Origin: Streptomyces griseoloalbus
GTDB lineage: Bacteria; Actinomycetota; Actinomycetes; Streptomycetales; Streptomycetaceae
Direction of reading: 5' to 3'
Assembly (NCBI GenBank): GCA_014650015.1
Contig: BMUD01000001.1
Span: 102,103 to 166,102 of the forward strand
DNA length: 64,000 nucleotides
Positions 8,953-17,706 of this stretch are shown here, piece by piece; positions within the stretch are counted from its first letter, which is position 1; the number at the start of each line of letters is the position of its first letter. Made by a program: the position numbers and the translations under genes. The notes beneath the pieces were generated by a model that was not told the DNA's origin, ran no database searches, and saw only the letters and a program-made list of their open reading frames with translations.

Positions 8953-9705
8953 ATGAAGCTCACCGTCGTCGGCTGCTCGGGGTCGTTCCCGTCCGCGGAT
9001 TCGGCCTGCTCGAGCTACCTCGTCGAGGCCGACGGCTTCCGGCTGCTCCTCGACATGGGCAACGGTGCCCTGGGCGAGCTGCAGCGCCACTGCGGTCTCT
9101 ACGACCTCGACGCGATCTTCCTCAGCCACCTGCACGCCGACCACTGCATCGACATGTGCGCCTACTTCGTGGCGCGCTACTACCGGCACGACGGCGGCCG
9201 CTGCGCCCCCCTGCCGGTCTACGGACCCGAGGGCACCGAGCACCGGCTGACCACCGCCTACGGCGACACCCCCTCGGCCTCCTCCATGAGCGAGGTCTTC
9301 GACTTCCACACGGTCAAGCCGTCCACCTTCGAGATCGGCCCGTTCCTCGTGCACACCGAGCGCGTCGCCCACCCGGTCGAGGCCTACGGCATCCGCATCG
9401 AACACGGCGGGAGGACGCTCACGTACTCCGGCGACACGGGCGTCAGCCCCGCGCTCGACGACCTCGCCCGCGACGCCGACCTCTTCCTGTGCGAGGCCGC
9501 CTTCACGCACGGCAAGGAGAACATCCCCGACCTGCACCTCAACGGCCGCCAGGCGGGTGAGACCGCGGCCCGCGCCCACGCCCGCCGCCTGATCCTCACC
9601 CACATCCCGCCGTGGACCGACCCGCAGGTCAACCTCACCGACGCCCGCGCGGTGTACCACGGCCCGGTGGGGCTGGCGGCGCCCCGGGCGACGTACGAGA
9701 TCTGA
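8953..9705 (+). CDS. MBL-fold metal-dependent hydrolase (RNase Z-like)
   Basis: This 250-aa metallo-beta-lactamase-fold protein has HLHADH (residues 59-64) as the main metal-binding motif. YSGDTG (about 157-162) supplies the bridging Asp and HIPPW near the end supplies the last His. The compact layout resembles the RNase Z/AtsA-like branch, so a phosphodiesterase or other small hydrolase is plausible, but the substrate is not known. ATG 8953 is preceded by ggagg at 8938-8942. A 17-bp bidirectional terminator separates it from the convergent nagE2. Confidence 0.82.
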   Translation: MKLTVVGCSGSFPSADSACSSYLVEADGFRLLLDMGNGALGELQRHCGLYDLDAIFLSHLHADHCIDMCAYFVARYYRHDGGRCAPLPVYGPEGTEHRLTTAYGDTPSASSMSEVFDFHTVKPSTFEIGPFLVHTERVAHPVEAYGIRIEHGGRTLTYSGDTGVSPALDDLARDADLFLCEAAFTHGKENIPDLHLNGRQAGETAARAHARRLILTHIPPWTDPQVNLTDARAVYHGPVGLAAPRATYEI

Positions 9706-9713
9706 CGCGAAAC

Positions 9714-9758
9714 CACCGGGGTCCCCGCGAACCGTCACGGCTCGCGGGGACCCCGGTG
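9714..9758. terminator. Bidirectional terminator between MBL gene and nagE2
   Basis: Perfect 17-bp arms, 9714-9730 (caccggggtccccgcga) and 9742-9758, enclose an 11-nt loop between two convergent genes. Confidence 0.8.
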
Positions 9759-9778
9759 TCATGTCGTACGAGGACGGC

Positions 9779-11026
9779 TCACGCCTTCGTGGTGTCCTCG
9801 ACCTCCTCCTCGGGCTCGCGGCCCGGGGTCGGCAGGTTGAACTTGGTGATCGCGAAGCGGAAGAGCCCGTAGTAGACCGCCGCGAAGACCAGACCGATCG
9901 GGATGATCAGCCAGGGCTTGGTCGCCAGGCTCCAGTTGAGCCCGTAGTCGATGGCGCCCGCGGAGAACGTGAAGCCCGCGTGTACCCCGAGCGCCCAGGT
10001 GATCGCCATGGACAGCGCGGTGAGCACCGCGTGGATCGCGTACAGCACCGGGGCGATGAACATGAACGAGAACTCGATCGGCTCGGTCACACCGGTCACG
10101 AAGGACGTCAGCGCGAGCGAGACCATCATGCCCATCACGGCCTTGCGGCGCTCCGGACGGGCGGCGTGCGCGATGGCGATGGCGGCGGCCGGGAGGCCGA
10201 ACATCATGATCGGGAAGAAGCCCGACATGAACTGACCGGCGTCGGGGTCACCGGCGAAGAACCGGTTCAGGTCGCCGTGCACGAGCTCGCCCGCGGCGTT
10301 GGTGAAGTCGCCGATCTGGAACCAGGAGACGGTGTTGACGAACTGGTGCATGCCGATCGGGATCAGCGCGCGGTTGATCAGACCGAACAGACCGGCGCCC
10401 GCGGCGCCCAGACCGGTGATCCACTCACCGGCGTCGGAGATGACCTCGCCGATCGGCTCCCACACCAGACCGAAGAAGACGCCCATGGCGGTGCCGACGA
10501 AGGCCATGATGATCGGGACGAGCCGGCGGCCGTTGAAGAAGCCCAGCCAGTCCACCAGCTTCTTGCGGTGGTAGCGCTGCCACAGGACCGCGGCCAGCAG
10601 ACCCATCAGGATGCCGCCGAGGACACCGGGGTTGTTGTAGGTCGCGGCTATGTCCGCGCCGTCCTGCACCTTCGCCTCGGTGACCGGGAACGCCTTCAGG
10701 ACGTTGCTGTAGACCAGGAAGCCGACGAGGGCGGCGAGGGCCGTGGAGCCGTCGGCCTTCTTGGCGAAGCCGATCGCGACGCCGATGCAGAACAGCATCG
10801 GGAGGTTGTCGAAGATCGCGCCGCCCGCCGTGGCGAACACCGCGGTGACCTTGTCGGGCAGGTTCAGCTTGTCCTGGACGTCCGCCTGGCCGAGCCGGAG
10901 CAGGATGCCCGCCGCCGGCAGGACGGCGATCGGGAGCTGAAGGCTGCGGCCGACCTTCTGCAGGCCCTGGAACAGGCCGGATCCCCGCTTCTTCGCGGGG
11001 GCCGCCGAGGCAGTGGCGGTGCTCAT
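9779..11026 (-). CDS. nagE2: PTS N-acetylglucosamine permease, EIIC (NagE2-like)
   Basis: This 415-aa glucose/GlcNAc-family EIIC has about ten membrane segments. It imports and phosphorylates N-acetylglucosamine with EIIA and the separate EIIB (NagF). Family marks are LQLPIAVLPAAGILLRLGQ near the N-terminus, GFFNGRRLVPI, GMHQFVN and TGVTEPIEFSFMF. No EIIB or EIIA domain is fused, as usual in Streptomyces. The paired nagE2/nagE1 with divergent nagF matches the known S. coelicolor locus. Two abutting DasR-like sites lie 16-47 bp upstream of the ATG, whose ribosome-binding site is ggagga. Confidence 0.92.
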   Translation of the reverse strand: MSTATASAAPAKKRGSGLFQGLQKVGRSLQLPIAVLPAAGILLRLGQADVQDKLNLPDKVTAVFATAGGAIFDNLPMLFCIGVAIGFAKKADGSTALAALVGFLVYSNVLKAFPVTEAKVQDGADIAATYNNPGVLGGILMGLLAAVLWQRYHRKKLVDWLGFFNGRRLVPIIMAFVGTAMGVFFGLVWEPIGEVISDAGEWITGLGAAGAGLFGLINRALIPIGMHQFVNTVSWFQIGDFTNAAGELVHGDLNRFFAGDPDAGQFMSGFFPIMMFGLPAAAIAIAHAARPERRKAVMGMMVSLALTSFVTGVTEPIEFSFMFIAPVLYAIHAVLTALSMAITWALGVHAGFTFSAGAIDYGLNWSLATKPWLIIPIGLVFAAVYYGLFRFAITKFNLPTPGREPEEEVEDTTKA

Positions 11027-11041
11027 ACTTCCTCCATCGGT

Positions 11042-11057
11042 GGTGGTCTACACCACT
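11042..11057 (-). promoter_or_regulatory. DasR-responsive element (dre) 1 upstream of nagE2
   Basis: On the minus strand this reads agtggtgtagaccacc, nearly identical to the published dre consensus AGTGGTGTAGACCACT. It lies 16 bp before the nagE2 ATG. Confidence 0.85.
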
Positions 11058-11073
11058 ACTGGTGTAGACCTGT
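11058..11073. promoter_or_regulatory. DasR-responsive element (dre) 2 upstream of nagE2
   Basis: actggtgtagacctgt directly abuts dre 1, giving a double site. Two adjacent sites suggest tight, GlcNAc-inducible repression of nagE2. Confidence 0.75.
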
Positions 11074-11180
11074 TCTAGCACGATGAAGGCCACGTAAGGA
11101 ACCCGCGGATCCGCAACCGCCGGGCTACGCACCGTGCCTGCCCGAAACCGCGGACCGGAACCGCCCCGGGGCACATCGAA

Positions 11181-11210
11181 AAGCCCCCGGACCACAGGGT
11201 CCGAGGGCTT
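11181..11210 (-). terminator. Terminator downstream of nagE1
   Basis: aagcccccggacc and ggtccgagggctt form a 13-bp stem with one mismatch and a 4-nt loop. It separates nagE1 from the nagE2 promoter, so the two permease genes are independent transcripts. Confidence 0.7.
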
Positions 11211-11235
11211 GAACAGCCACCCCCACCTTAAGAGA

Positions 11236-12543
11236 TCACGCCTTCGTCGTGTCCTCGACCTCCTCCTCCGGCTCCCGCCCCGGAGTCCTCAGATCGAACC
11301 GCGTGATCGCGAACCGGAAGATCACGTAGTACACCACCGCGAAGCACAACCCGATCGGAATGACCGCCCACGGCCGGGTCGCCAGATTCCAGTTGATGAC
11401 GTAGTCGATCAGCCCCGCCGAGAAGCTGAACCCGTCGTGCACCCCCAGCCCCCACGTCACCGCCATCGACACACCCGTCAGCACCGCGTGCACCACGTAC
11501 AACAACGGCGCGACGAACAGGAACGAGTACTCGATCGGCTCCGTGATCCCCGTGACGAACGACGTCAGCGCCACCGACAGCATCAGCCCGCCGACCTCCT
11601 TGCGCCGGGCCGGCCGCGCACAGTGCGTGATCGCCAACGCCGCCGCCGGCAGCGCGAACATCATGATCGGGAAGAAACCCGACAGGAACTGCCCCGCCCC
11701 CGGGTCGCCCGCCAGGAACATGTTGATGTCACCGTGCACCACCGAACCGTCCGGCTTGGTGTAGCTGCCGAACTGGAACCAGATGGGCACGTTCAGGAAC
11801 TGGTGCAACCCCACCACCAGCAACGCCCGGTTCGCGATCCCGAACACACCCGCGCCCCACGCGCCCAGACCGCTCATCCAGTCGCTGAAACCCTCCAGCG
11901 CGTCACCGACCGGCGGCCACACCCACAGGCACAACGCCGCGAACACGATCGCCGCGAACGCCATGATGATCGGGACGAGACGGCGGCCGTTGAAGAAGCC
12001 GAGCCAGTCCACCAGCTTCGTACGGTGGAACCGCTGCCAGGAATACGCCGCCATCAGCCCGATGACGATGCCCCCGAACACCCCCGGATTCTGATAAGTG
12101 AACGCGGTCACCGTCCCGTCGGTCACCTGGCAGCCCACCATCGGCACCGCCTTCGACCCCTCCGGACAGTCCTGCGGGAACTGACGCAGCACGTTGTAGT
12201 AGACGAGGAACCCCACCACCGCCGCCAGCGCCGTCGAACCGTCCGCCTTCTTCGCCATCCCGATGGCCACACCCACACAGAACAGCAGCGGCAACCCCAG
12301 CGAACCGTCCAGCAGCGCCCCACCCGCGCCCACCATCACCTTGGAGACGTCCGTCCAGCCCAGACCGTCGTCCCCGAACACATCCGGCTGCCCCAGCCGG
12401 TTCAGGATGCCCGCCGCCGGCAGCACCGCGATCGGCAGCTGCAGACTGCGCCCCATCTTCTGCAACCCCTGGAACAACCGGTTCCAGCGTTCCCGCGCGG
12501 GACCCGCCGCGCTCCCGGCGCCGGCCGGACTCTCGGTACTCAT
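11236..12543 (-). CDS. nagE1: PTS N-acetylglucosamine-type permease, EIIC (NagE1-like)
   Basis: This 435-aa EIIC is a paralogue of the adjacent nagE2 product. It shares the LFQGLQKxGRSLQLPIAVLP start, GFFNGRRLVPI and TGITEPIEYSFLF. The last 16 residues, TPGREPEEEVEDTTKA, are identical in both proteins. It has a longer N-terminus and a Cys-containing loop (FPQDCPEG, QVTDG) absent from NagE2. ATG 12543 is chosen over the longer open frame because a gaggg ribosome-binding site precedes it. In S. coelicolor the corresponding paralogue contributes little to GlcNAc uptake; the same may hold here. Confidence 0.88.
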   Translation of the reverse strand: MSTESPAGAGSAAGPARERWNRLFQGLQKMGRSLQLPIAVLPAAGILNRLGQPDVFGDDGLGWTDVSKVMVGAGGALLDGSLGLPLLFCVGVAIGMAKKADGSTALAAVVGFLVYYNVLRQFPQDCPEGSKAVPMVGCQVTDGTVTAFTYQNPGVFGGIVIGLMAAYSWQRFHRTKLVDWLGFFNGRRLVPIIMAFAAIVFAALCLWVWPPVGDALEGFSDWMSGLGAWGAGVFGIANRALLVVGLHQFLNVPIWFQFGSYTKPDGSVVHGDINMFLAGDPGAGQFLSGFFPIMMFALPAAALAITHCARPARRKEVGGLMLSVALTSFVTGITEPIEYSFLFVAPLLYVVHAVLTGVSMAVTWGLGVHDGFSFSAGLIDYVINWNLATRPWAVIPIGLCFAVVYYVIFRFAITRFDLRTPGREPEEEVEDTTKA

Positions 12544-12631
12544 CCGGTCCCCTTCCCTCAGAGGCGGTCGGGCGGCGGGCGCACGGGCGCACACGCGGGC
12601 ACGCGTCAGCGGTTTTGCGACAGCCCACCCC

Positions 12632-12647
12632 GGTGGTGTAGACCAGT
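12632..12647. promoter_or_regulatory. DasR-responsive element (dre) 3 between nagE1 and nagF
   Basis: ggtggtgtagaccagt matches the dre consensus. It sits about 90 bp before nagE1 and 120 bp before nagF, so it may serve one or both divergent genes. Confidence 0.8.
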
Positions 12648-12766
12648 GAGGCAGGACGGTCCCGCTGTCGTGACGTCATCATTCGGCACCCACGACATGA
12701 CCGCTCGCAAAGATGGGCCAACTGTGGGTTACTGCGACAAAGCGGTTCGGATCAGGGAGAGCGAAC

Positions 12767-13000
12767 ATGGCCACGAAGGCTGAGAAGATCGTTGCCGGGC
12801 TCGGCGGCATCGACAACATCGAAGAGGTCGAAGGCTGCATCACCCGCCTCCGCACCGAAGTCGTGGACCCCGCCAAGGTCGACGAAGCCGCCCTCAAGGC
12901 CGCCGGCGCCCACGGCGTCGTCAAGATGGGCAGCGCCATCCAGGTCGTCATCGGCACCGACGCCGACCCCGTCGCGGCCGAAATCGAAGACATGATGTGA
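12767..13000 (+). CDS. nagF: PTS glucose/GlcNAc-family EIIB component
   Basis: This 77-aa EIIB phosphotransfer domain passes phosphate from EIIA(Crr) to GlcNAc bound by NagE2. Phosphorylated Cys24 lies in VEGCITRLR, and the fold continues GAHGVVKMGSAIQVVIGT. The ATG at 12767 has a cagggaga ribosome-binding site; the longer open frame from 12713 has no family similarity. It is encoded divergently from nagE1, with a dre between them. A hairpin terminator follows. Confidence 0.93.
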   Translation: MATKAEKIVAGLGGIDNIEEVEGCITRLRTEVVDPAKVDEAALKAAGAHGVVKMGSAIQVVIGTDADPVAAEIEDMM

Positions 13001-13030
13001 GCCAGTGAGCCAGTGAGCCACGGCCACACC

Positions 13031-13066
13031 TTCGGGGCCCCCTCCCACCGCGGAAGGGGCCCCGAA
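13031..13066 (+). terminator. Terminator after nagF
   Basis: ttcggggcccc (13031-13041) pairs with ggggccccgaa (13056-13066), an 11-bp stem with a 14-nt loop, 30 bp after the nagF stop. Three short gccagtga repeats lie just before it. Confidence 0.6.
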
Positions 13067-13091
13067 CACCGCTACGGCTAGGCTCGACGCC

Positions 13092-13829
<738 letters not shown>

Positions 13830-13845
13830 AGGACGCACCAAGACA

Positions 13846-13878
13846 GGTGGCCGACGCGGAGCAACCGCGCCGGCCACC
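13846..13878 (+). terminator. Hairpin terminator after rph
   Basis: ggtggccgacgcgg (13846-13859) pairs with ccgcgccggccacc (13865-13878) with one mismatch and a 5-nt loop. Confidence 0.6.
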
Positions 13879-13970
13879 CCCGCGTCTGAACAGGTACGGG
13901 CGCACGGCTCAACCCCGGGCGCCCGGCCAACGAACCGGGCCGACCGGCCCGACGAGGGAGGGACCGTTCC

Positions 13971-14369
13971 ATGGCCGCGAGCCGCCGACGCCGCACCACA
14001 GCCGTCGCCGCCACCCTGGCAGCCGTCGCGCTGACCGCCGGACTCACCACCGGCTGCGCCGCCGTCGACAAGGCACTGGACTGCGTCCAGACCGCCGACG
14101 CCATCGCCGACAGCGTCACGGACATGCAGCAGGCCGTCGAGAACGCCTCCAACGACGTCACCCAGCTCGAGGAATCCCTCGACAACATCGACAAGAACCT
14201 CGGCGACCTCGGCGACAAGACCGACAACGCCGACGTCGGCGCGGCCGTCGACAACCTCGGAAAGGCCGTCGAGAACGTCCGCACCTCCATCGAGAACGGC
14301 GACAAGACCCCCGACGTCAGCCCCGTCACCGACGCCGCCGGCGAACTGACCAAGGTCTGCACCCCGTAG
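13971..14369 (+). CDS. Small secreted lipoprotein, coiled-coil rich
   Basis: This 132-aa protein has a basic start (MAASRRRRTT), a hydrophobic signal segment and a lipobox LTTGC with lipidated Cys at about residue 29, so it should be anchored outside the membrane. The mature part is acidic and helical, with heptad-like DxxxxLxxxLDNIDKNLGDLG repeats, and carries two further Cys (LDCVQ, KVCTP) that may pair. No enzymatic motif is seen. It lies between rph and rdgB, but nothing shows a functional link to them. Confidence 0.75.
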   Translation: MAASRRRRTTAVAATLAAVALTAGLTTGCAAVDKALDCVQTADAIADSVTDMQQAVENASNDVTQLEESLDNIDKNLGDLGDKTDNADVGAAVDNLGKAVENVRTSIENGDKTPDVSPVTDAAGELTKVCTP

Positions 14370-14381
14370 CGAACGAGTCAC

Positions 14382-14408
14382 CATGGGCCCAGGGATACTG
14401 GGCCCATG
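14382..14408. promoter_or_regulatory. Inverted repeat overlapping the rdgB start codon
   Basis: catgggcccag (14382-14392) and ctgggcccatg (14398-14408) are perfect 11-bp arms with a 5-nt centre, and the right arm contains the rdgB ATG. gatact at 14394-14399 could be a -10 for a leaderless transcript starting at the ATG; in that case the palindrome acts as DNA, not as an RNA hairpin. Confidence 0.5.
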
Positions 14409-15008
14409 ACCCGCCTGATCCTCGCCACCCGCAACGCCGGAAAGATCACCGAACTGCGGTCGATCCTCGCCGACGCGGGACTCCCCCACGAACTCGTCGG
14501 CGCCGACGCCTACCCCGACATCCCCGACGTCAAGGAAACCGGCGTCACCTTCGCCGAGAACGCGCTGCTCAAGGCCCACGCCCTCGCCCAGGCCACCGGC
14601 CTCCCCGCCGTCGCTGACGACTCCGGCCTCTGCGTCGACGTCCTGGGCGGCGCCCCCGGCATCTTCTCCGCCCGCTGGGCGGGCCGCCACGGCGACGACA
14701 AGGCCAACCTGGACCTGCTGCTGGCCCAGCTCGGTGACATCGCCGACGAGCACCGGGGAGCCCACTTCGCCTGCGCGGCGGCGCTGGCGCTCCCCGACGG
14801 CACGGAGCGCGTGGTCGAGGGCCACCTGAAGGGCACCCTCCGCCACACCCCCGCAGGCACGGGCGGCTTCGGCTACGACCCGATCCTCCAGCCGGAGGGC
14901 GAGACGAGGACGTGCGCGGAACTGACGGCCGCCGAGAAGAACGCGATCAGCCACAGGGGGAAGGCGTTCCGCGCGTTGGTGCCGGTGGTGCGGGAGCTGT
15001 TGGGCTGA
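14406..15008 (+). CDS. rdgB: Non-canonical purine NTP pyrophosphatase (Ham1/RdgB)
   Basis: This 200-aa house-cleaning enzyme hydrolyses ITP, dITP and XTP to monophosphates and keeps deaminated purines out of DNA and RNA. Family marks are LILATRNAGKITELRSIL at the start, ETGVTFAENALLKAHA, the catalytic ADDSGLCVDVLGGAPGIFSA, GGFGYDPI and AEKNAISHRGKAFRAL at the end. Length is normal. No ribosome-binding site precedes the ATG, which lies inside an inverted repeat. A strong terminator follows. Confidence 0.97.
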   Translation: MTRLILATRNAGKITELRSILADAGLPHELVGADAYPDIPDVKETGVTFAENALLKAHALAQATGLPAVADDSGLCVDVLGGAPGIFSARWAGRHGDDKANLDLLLAQLGDIADEHRGAHFACAAALALPDGTERVVEGHLKGTLRHTPAGTGGFGYDPILQPEGETRTCAELTAAEKNAISHRGKAFRALVPVVRELLG

Positions 15009-15019
15009 GTAACAGCGAG

Positions 15020-15062
15020 GGGCCGCCCGACATGAATCGACAGAGTCGGTCGGGCGGCCCCT
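15020..15062. terminator. Terminator between rdgB and tRNA-Leu
   Basis: Perfect 12-bp arms ggggccgcccga (15020-15031) and tcgggcggcccc (15051-15062) separate the convergent rdgB and tRNA gene and may serve both. Confidence 0.75.
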
Positions 15063-15070
15063 TCATGCCG

Positions 15071-15155
15071 TGCGGCCGGTGGGACTCGAACCCACACGGG
15101 TGTTAACCCACTGGGACCTAAACCCAGCATGACTGCCAAATTCCATCACGGCCGC
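15071..15155 (-). tRNA. tRNA-Leu, anticodon TAG (reads CUA)
   Basis: On the minus strand the 85-nt gene starts GCGGCCG and ends CGGCCGC with discriminator A; no CCA is encoded. The anticodon arm CTGGG-TTTAGGT-CCCAG gives anticodon TAG. The long variable arm TGGGTTAACACCC and the T-arm GTGGG-TTCGAGT-CCCAC complete a class II leucine tRNA. CUA is a rare codon in Streptomyces. Confidence 0.95.
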
Positions 15156-15207
15156 TCAAAATCGGTCATGACGCCTGACCGGCGACCTTAGTGTACGGGG
15201 GAACCGG

Positions 15208-16221
15208 TCACCCTGCGAGGCCCGCCCTTGCCTTCCGGCGACACCACGTCTCCGTCAGGGCGTGGCAGTTGGGACACAGGTACCGCAGGTTCTCCCGACG
15301 GTTGTCGCGCCAGTCTCCGTTGACGTGGTCGATCTGCAGGGTGATGGGCCGCCCCAGCCACTCTCCGGTGTTGCCGCACCTCTCGCAGGCGTAGGGCACT
15401 CCGAGTTCGGCCAGGGCCCGGTGGAGCTGAGCCCTGTTGGTGCGCCCCGCGTGGTCGGGGAGGACGACCAGCACTCGGTGGGCGACGGGTGTGGGTGCGG
15501 GCCGCTCGGGCCGCCCCCAGCTTCGTCTCGTGAAATGGCTCGTGTCGAGGCAGAGGCGGGCTGCCGCACGTCGGACGCGCCGATGATTGGTGTCGGTCAC
15601 GTCCAGCCCGAGACCACGTATCACGTCGGCGTAACTCGTTGAGGTCCGCACCAGTTCGCGGAGCCTGTCCTCGGGGAGCGCGATACGCCGGTAAGCGAAG
15701 TGCCCTACGTCGATTCCTCGAGCGCGCAGCATGCGACTCAGCATCGCGCGTGACCGGCTGTCGTCCGGTACGCCGAGGGCGCGGGCCATTCCGCGCATAC
15801 TGGTCGCTGACGCCGCCGCTTTTCTCAGTTCCTCGGTGGTGAACGGCAGATCCGGCTCGCCGCGATCGATACCGGGAAAATGACTGATGTCGATGCCCGC
15901 CGCGAGAATGCGACGCCGGATGTGGGAAAGGGCCCCGGTGGCAGGAGTGGCACCGAGCTGGAGGGCCACTTCGCGAAGCGATGACGACGATGCGGCGGCC
16001 GCGGCGATGGCTGCGTCCGGGTACTTGCGCCAGGGGCCGCGTTGGGCGAAGTGGCTTGTGTCCAGTCCATGGGCGGCCACCTTCTCCTGCAGTGTGCGCC
16101 GCTGTCCCCCACTGGGGTTGAGACCGAGTCGCCGCATCAGGTCGGCCCAATTACGGGCCTGGGGGATGACCGAGGCGAGTTGCTCCTTGCCGTACGGATC
16201 CGTTACGCGCCGCGTGGCCAT
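15208..16221 (-). CDS. HNH endonuclease with four tandem helix-turn-helix-like repeats
   Basis: The N-terminal 230 of 337 residues hold four units of about 55 aa. Each ends in a near-identical tag: HGLDTSHF (51-58), GIDISHF (109-115), GIDVGHF (169-175) and CLDTSHF (224-230). Each carries a small-residue-rich helix and an LGL/LGV turn like a DNA-reading HTH. The C-terminus is a treble-clef HNH domain with CERC (279-282), QIDHVNGDWRDNRRENLR (296-313) and CPNCH (316-320). This layout suggests a sequence-specific nicking or homing-type nuclease. It starts 53 bp from tRNA-Leu, a common target of mobile DNA. Confidence 0.75.
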   Translation of the reverse strand: MATRRVTDPYGKEQLASVIPQARNWADLMRRLGLNPSGGQRRTLQEKVAAHGLDTSHFAQRGPWRKYPDAAIAAAAASSSSLREVALQLGATPATGALSHIRRRILAAGIDISHFPGIDRGEPDLPFTTEELRKAAASATSMRGMARALGVPDDSRSRAMLSRMLRARGIDVGHFAYRRIALPEDRLRELVRTSTSYADVIRGLGLDVTDTNHRRVRRAAARLCLDTSHFTRRSWGRPERPAPTPVAHRVLVVLPDHAGRTNRAQLHRALAELGVPYACERCGNTGEWLGRPITLQIDHVNGDWRDNRRENLRYLCPNCHALTETWCRRKARAGLAG

Positions 16222-16304
16222 GCGTCCCCTCCGCTTCCTCGACCACCCGTTCGTGGTCTCGTACGGAGTAACGAAACGGATATCGGACGGTCACGTGCGA
16301 AAAG

Positions 16305-16344
16305 CGGAACGGCCCCTGCCGGGAATCCGGTAGGGGCCGTTCCG
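16305..16344 (-). terminator. Terminator downstream of bcp
   Basis: An 18-bp stem (cggaacggcccctgccgg at 16305-16322, partner 16327-16344, one G-T pair) with a 4-nt loop lies 14 bp past the bcp stop. Confidence 0.75.
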
Positions 16345-16358
16345 TCGGCGTGGTGGGG

Positions 16359-16826
16359 TCAGATGCCCAGATCCTTGATGATCTTGGCCACGTGGCCCGT
16401 CGCCCGGACGTTGTAGAGGGCGCGTTCGACCTTGCCCTCCTCGTCGACGACGATCGTGGAGCGGATGACGCCCATGTAGGTCTTGCCGTAGTTCTTCTTC
16501 TCGCCGAAGGCGCCGTAGGCGTCGAGGACCTTCTTGTCCGGGTCGGCGAGGAGGGTGACCTCGAGGGACTCGGCCTCGCGGAACTTGGCGAGTTTCTCGG
16601 GCTTGTCGGGGCTGATGCCGATGACGTCGTAGCCGGCGCCCGCCAGCAGCTCCAGGTTGTCCGTGAAGTCGCAGGCCTGCTTGGTGCAGCCGGGGGTGAG
16701 GGCGGCCGGGTAGAAGTAGACGATGACCTTGCGGCCCCTGTGGTCGGCCAGGGACACCTCGTTGCCGTCGGCGTCGGGCAGGGTGAAGGCGGGGGCCTCG
16801 TCCCCGGTCTTGAGGCGTTCGCTCAT
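16359..16826 (-). CDS. bcp: Thioredoxin-dependent thiol peroxidase (Bcp/PrxQ type)
   Basis: This 155-aa atypical 2-Cys peroxiredoxin reduces hydrogen peroxide and organic hydroperoxides with electrons from thioredoxin. Peroxidatic Cys47 is in PAALTPGCTKQACDF and the resolving Cys52 is five residues later, the PrxQ pattern. VIGISPDKPEKLAKF and GVIRSTIVVDEEGKV are typical. ATG 16826 has a ggaga ribosome-binding site 9 nt upstream; the longer frame is not supported. Confidence 0.95.
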   Translation of the reverse strand: MSERLKTGDEAPAFTLPDADGNEVSLADHRGRKVIVYFYPAALTPGCTKQACDFTDNLELLAGAGYDVIGISPDKPEKLAKFREAESLEVTLLADPDKKVLDAYGAFGEKKNYGKTYMGVIRSTIVVDEEGKVERALYNVRATGHVAKIIKDLGI

Positions 16827-16966
16827 CGTCTCTGGTCTCCTCGTACGTACGCGCTGGGTGGATCGGGTGCCGGGATCGAGGGTAACCGGGGGTCCTGACC
16901 GTGCGCGGCGGTGTGAAGCTGACAGACTGTCCGGCACAGGTATCAGCGGATTTCGGAGGCGGCACG

Positions 16967-17296
16967 GTGGCGGACACGGCGGACACCAGAACCCCGGCGG
17001 AGATCGAGGCGGACATCAGGCGCCGTCGTGCGGTGCTGGCCGAGACCCTGGACGAGATCGGTGTGCGGGTGCACCCGAAGACGATCGTGGGGGATGCCAG
17101 GGCCCGGGTGGTGTCGCATGTCGATCACACGCTCGGGCGGGCGTACGTCCGCGTCAACGGTGTGGTGAGTGACGTCAAGGCGCAGTTCGTGGACGAGGGC
17201 GGTGCGCCGCGGCTGGAGCGGGTCGTGCCGGTGGCGGTGCTGGTGGTGGGGGTCGTGGGGCTGGTGGCCCTGGGGTCCCGTCGGCGCAGGCGTTGA
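16967..17296 (+). CDS. DUF3618 membrane-anchored protein
   Basis: This 109-aa protein starts at a GTG preceded by ggaggcgg. The N-terminal TRTPAEIEADIRRRRAVLAETLDEIGVRVHPK is the DUF3618 signature. A single C-terminal membrane helix (RVVPVAVLVVGVVGLVALG) ends in an Arg-rich cytoplasmic anchor. DUF3618 proteins often occur next to phage-shock or stress proteins; the function is not established. It is divergent from bcp. Confidence 0.82.
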   Translation: MADTADTRTPAEIEADIRRRRAVLAETLDEIGVRVHPKTIVGDARARVVSHVDHTLGRAYVRVNGVVSDVKAQFVDEGGAPRLERVVPVAVLVVGVVGLVALGSRRRRR

Positions 17297-17340
17297 CCCC
17301 GCCCGCCTCGGTTCGCGGTGAAGGCAGGTAGGTTTCAGGC

Positions 17341-17697
17341 GTGAGCGCGAAGAGACACGAGCACGGTTCCCAGGACGACAAGCTGCCCATCCGGATGCTG
17401 CACGATCGGGTCCTCGTGCGGCAGGACACGAGTGAGGGCGAGCGGCGTTCGGGTGGCGGCATTCTGATTCCGGCGACGGCGGCGGTGGGTCGTCGGCTGG
17501 CCTGGGCCGAGGTGGTCGCGGTGGGGCAGAACGTACGGACCGTGGAGCCGGGTGACCGGGTGCTGTTCGATCCGGAGGACCGGGCGGAGGTCGAGGTGCG
17601 GGGCACCGGGTATGTGCTGATGCGGGAGCGTGATCTGCACGCGGTGGCCGCGGACCGGTTCGAGGGTTCTGAGGATTCGACCGGCTTGTACCTGTAG
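17341..17697 (+). CDS. GroES-like (Cpn10 family) protein
   Basis: This 118-aa protein contains the Cpn10 fold: IRMLHDRVLVRQDT at residues 17-30, SGGGILIPATA, the mobile-loop region shortened, and VEPGDRVLFDP followed by YVLMRERDLHAV. No groEL lies beside it, so it is a stand-alone paralogue rather than the main GroES, which in Streptomyces is encoded with groEL1. It starts with GTG. N- and C-terminal tails are longer than in true GroES. Its role as a co-chaperone is unproven. Confidence 0.8.
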   Translation: MSAKRHEHGSQDDKLPIRMLHDRVLVRQDTSEGERRSGGGILIPATAAVGRRLAWAEVVAVGQNVRTVEPGDRVLFDPEDRAEVEVRGTGYVLMRERDLHAVAADRFEGSEDSTGLYL

Positions 17698-17706
17698 ATC
17701 GATGGG

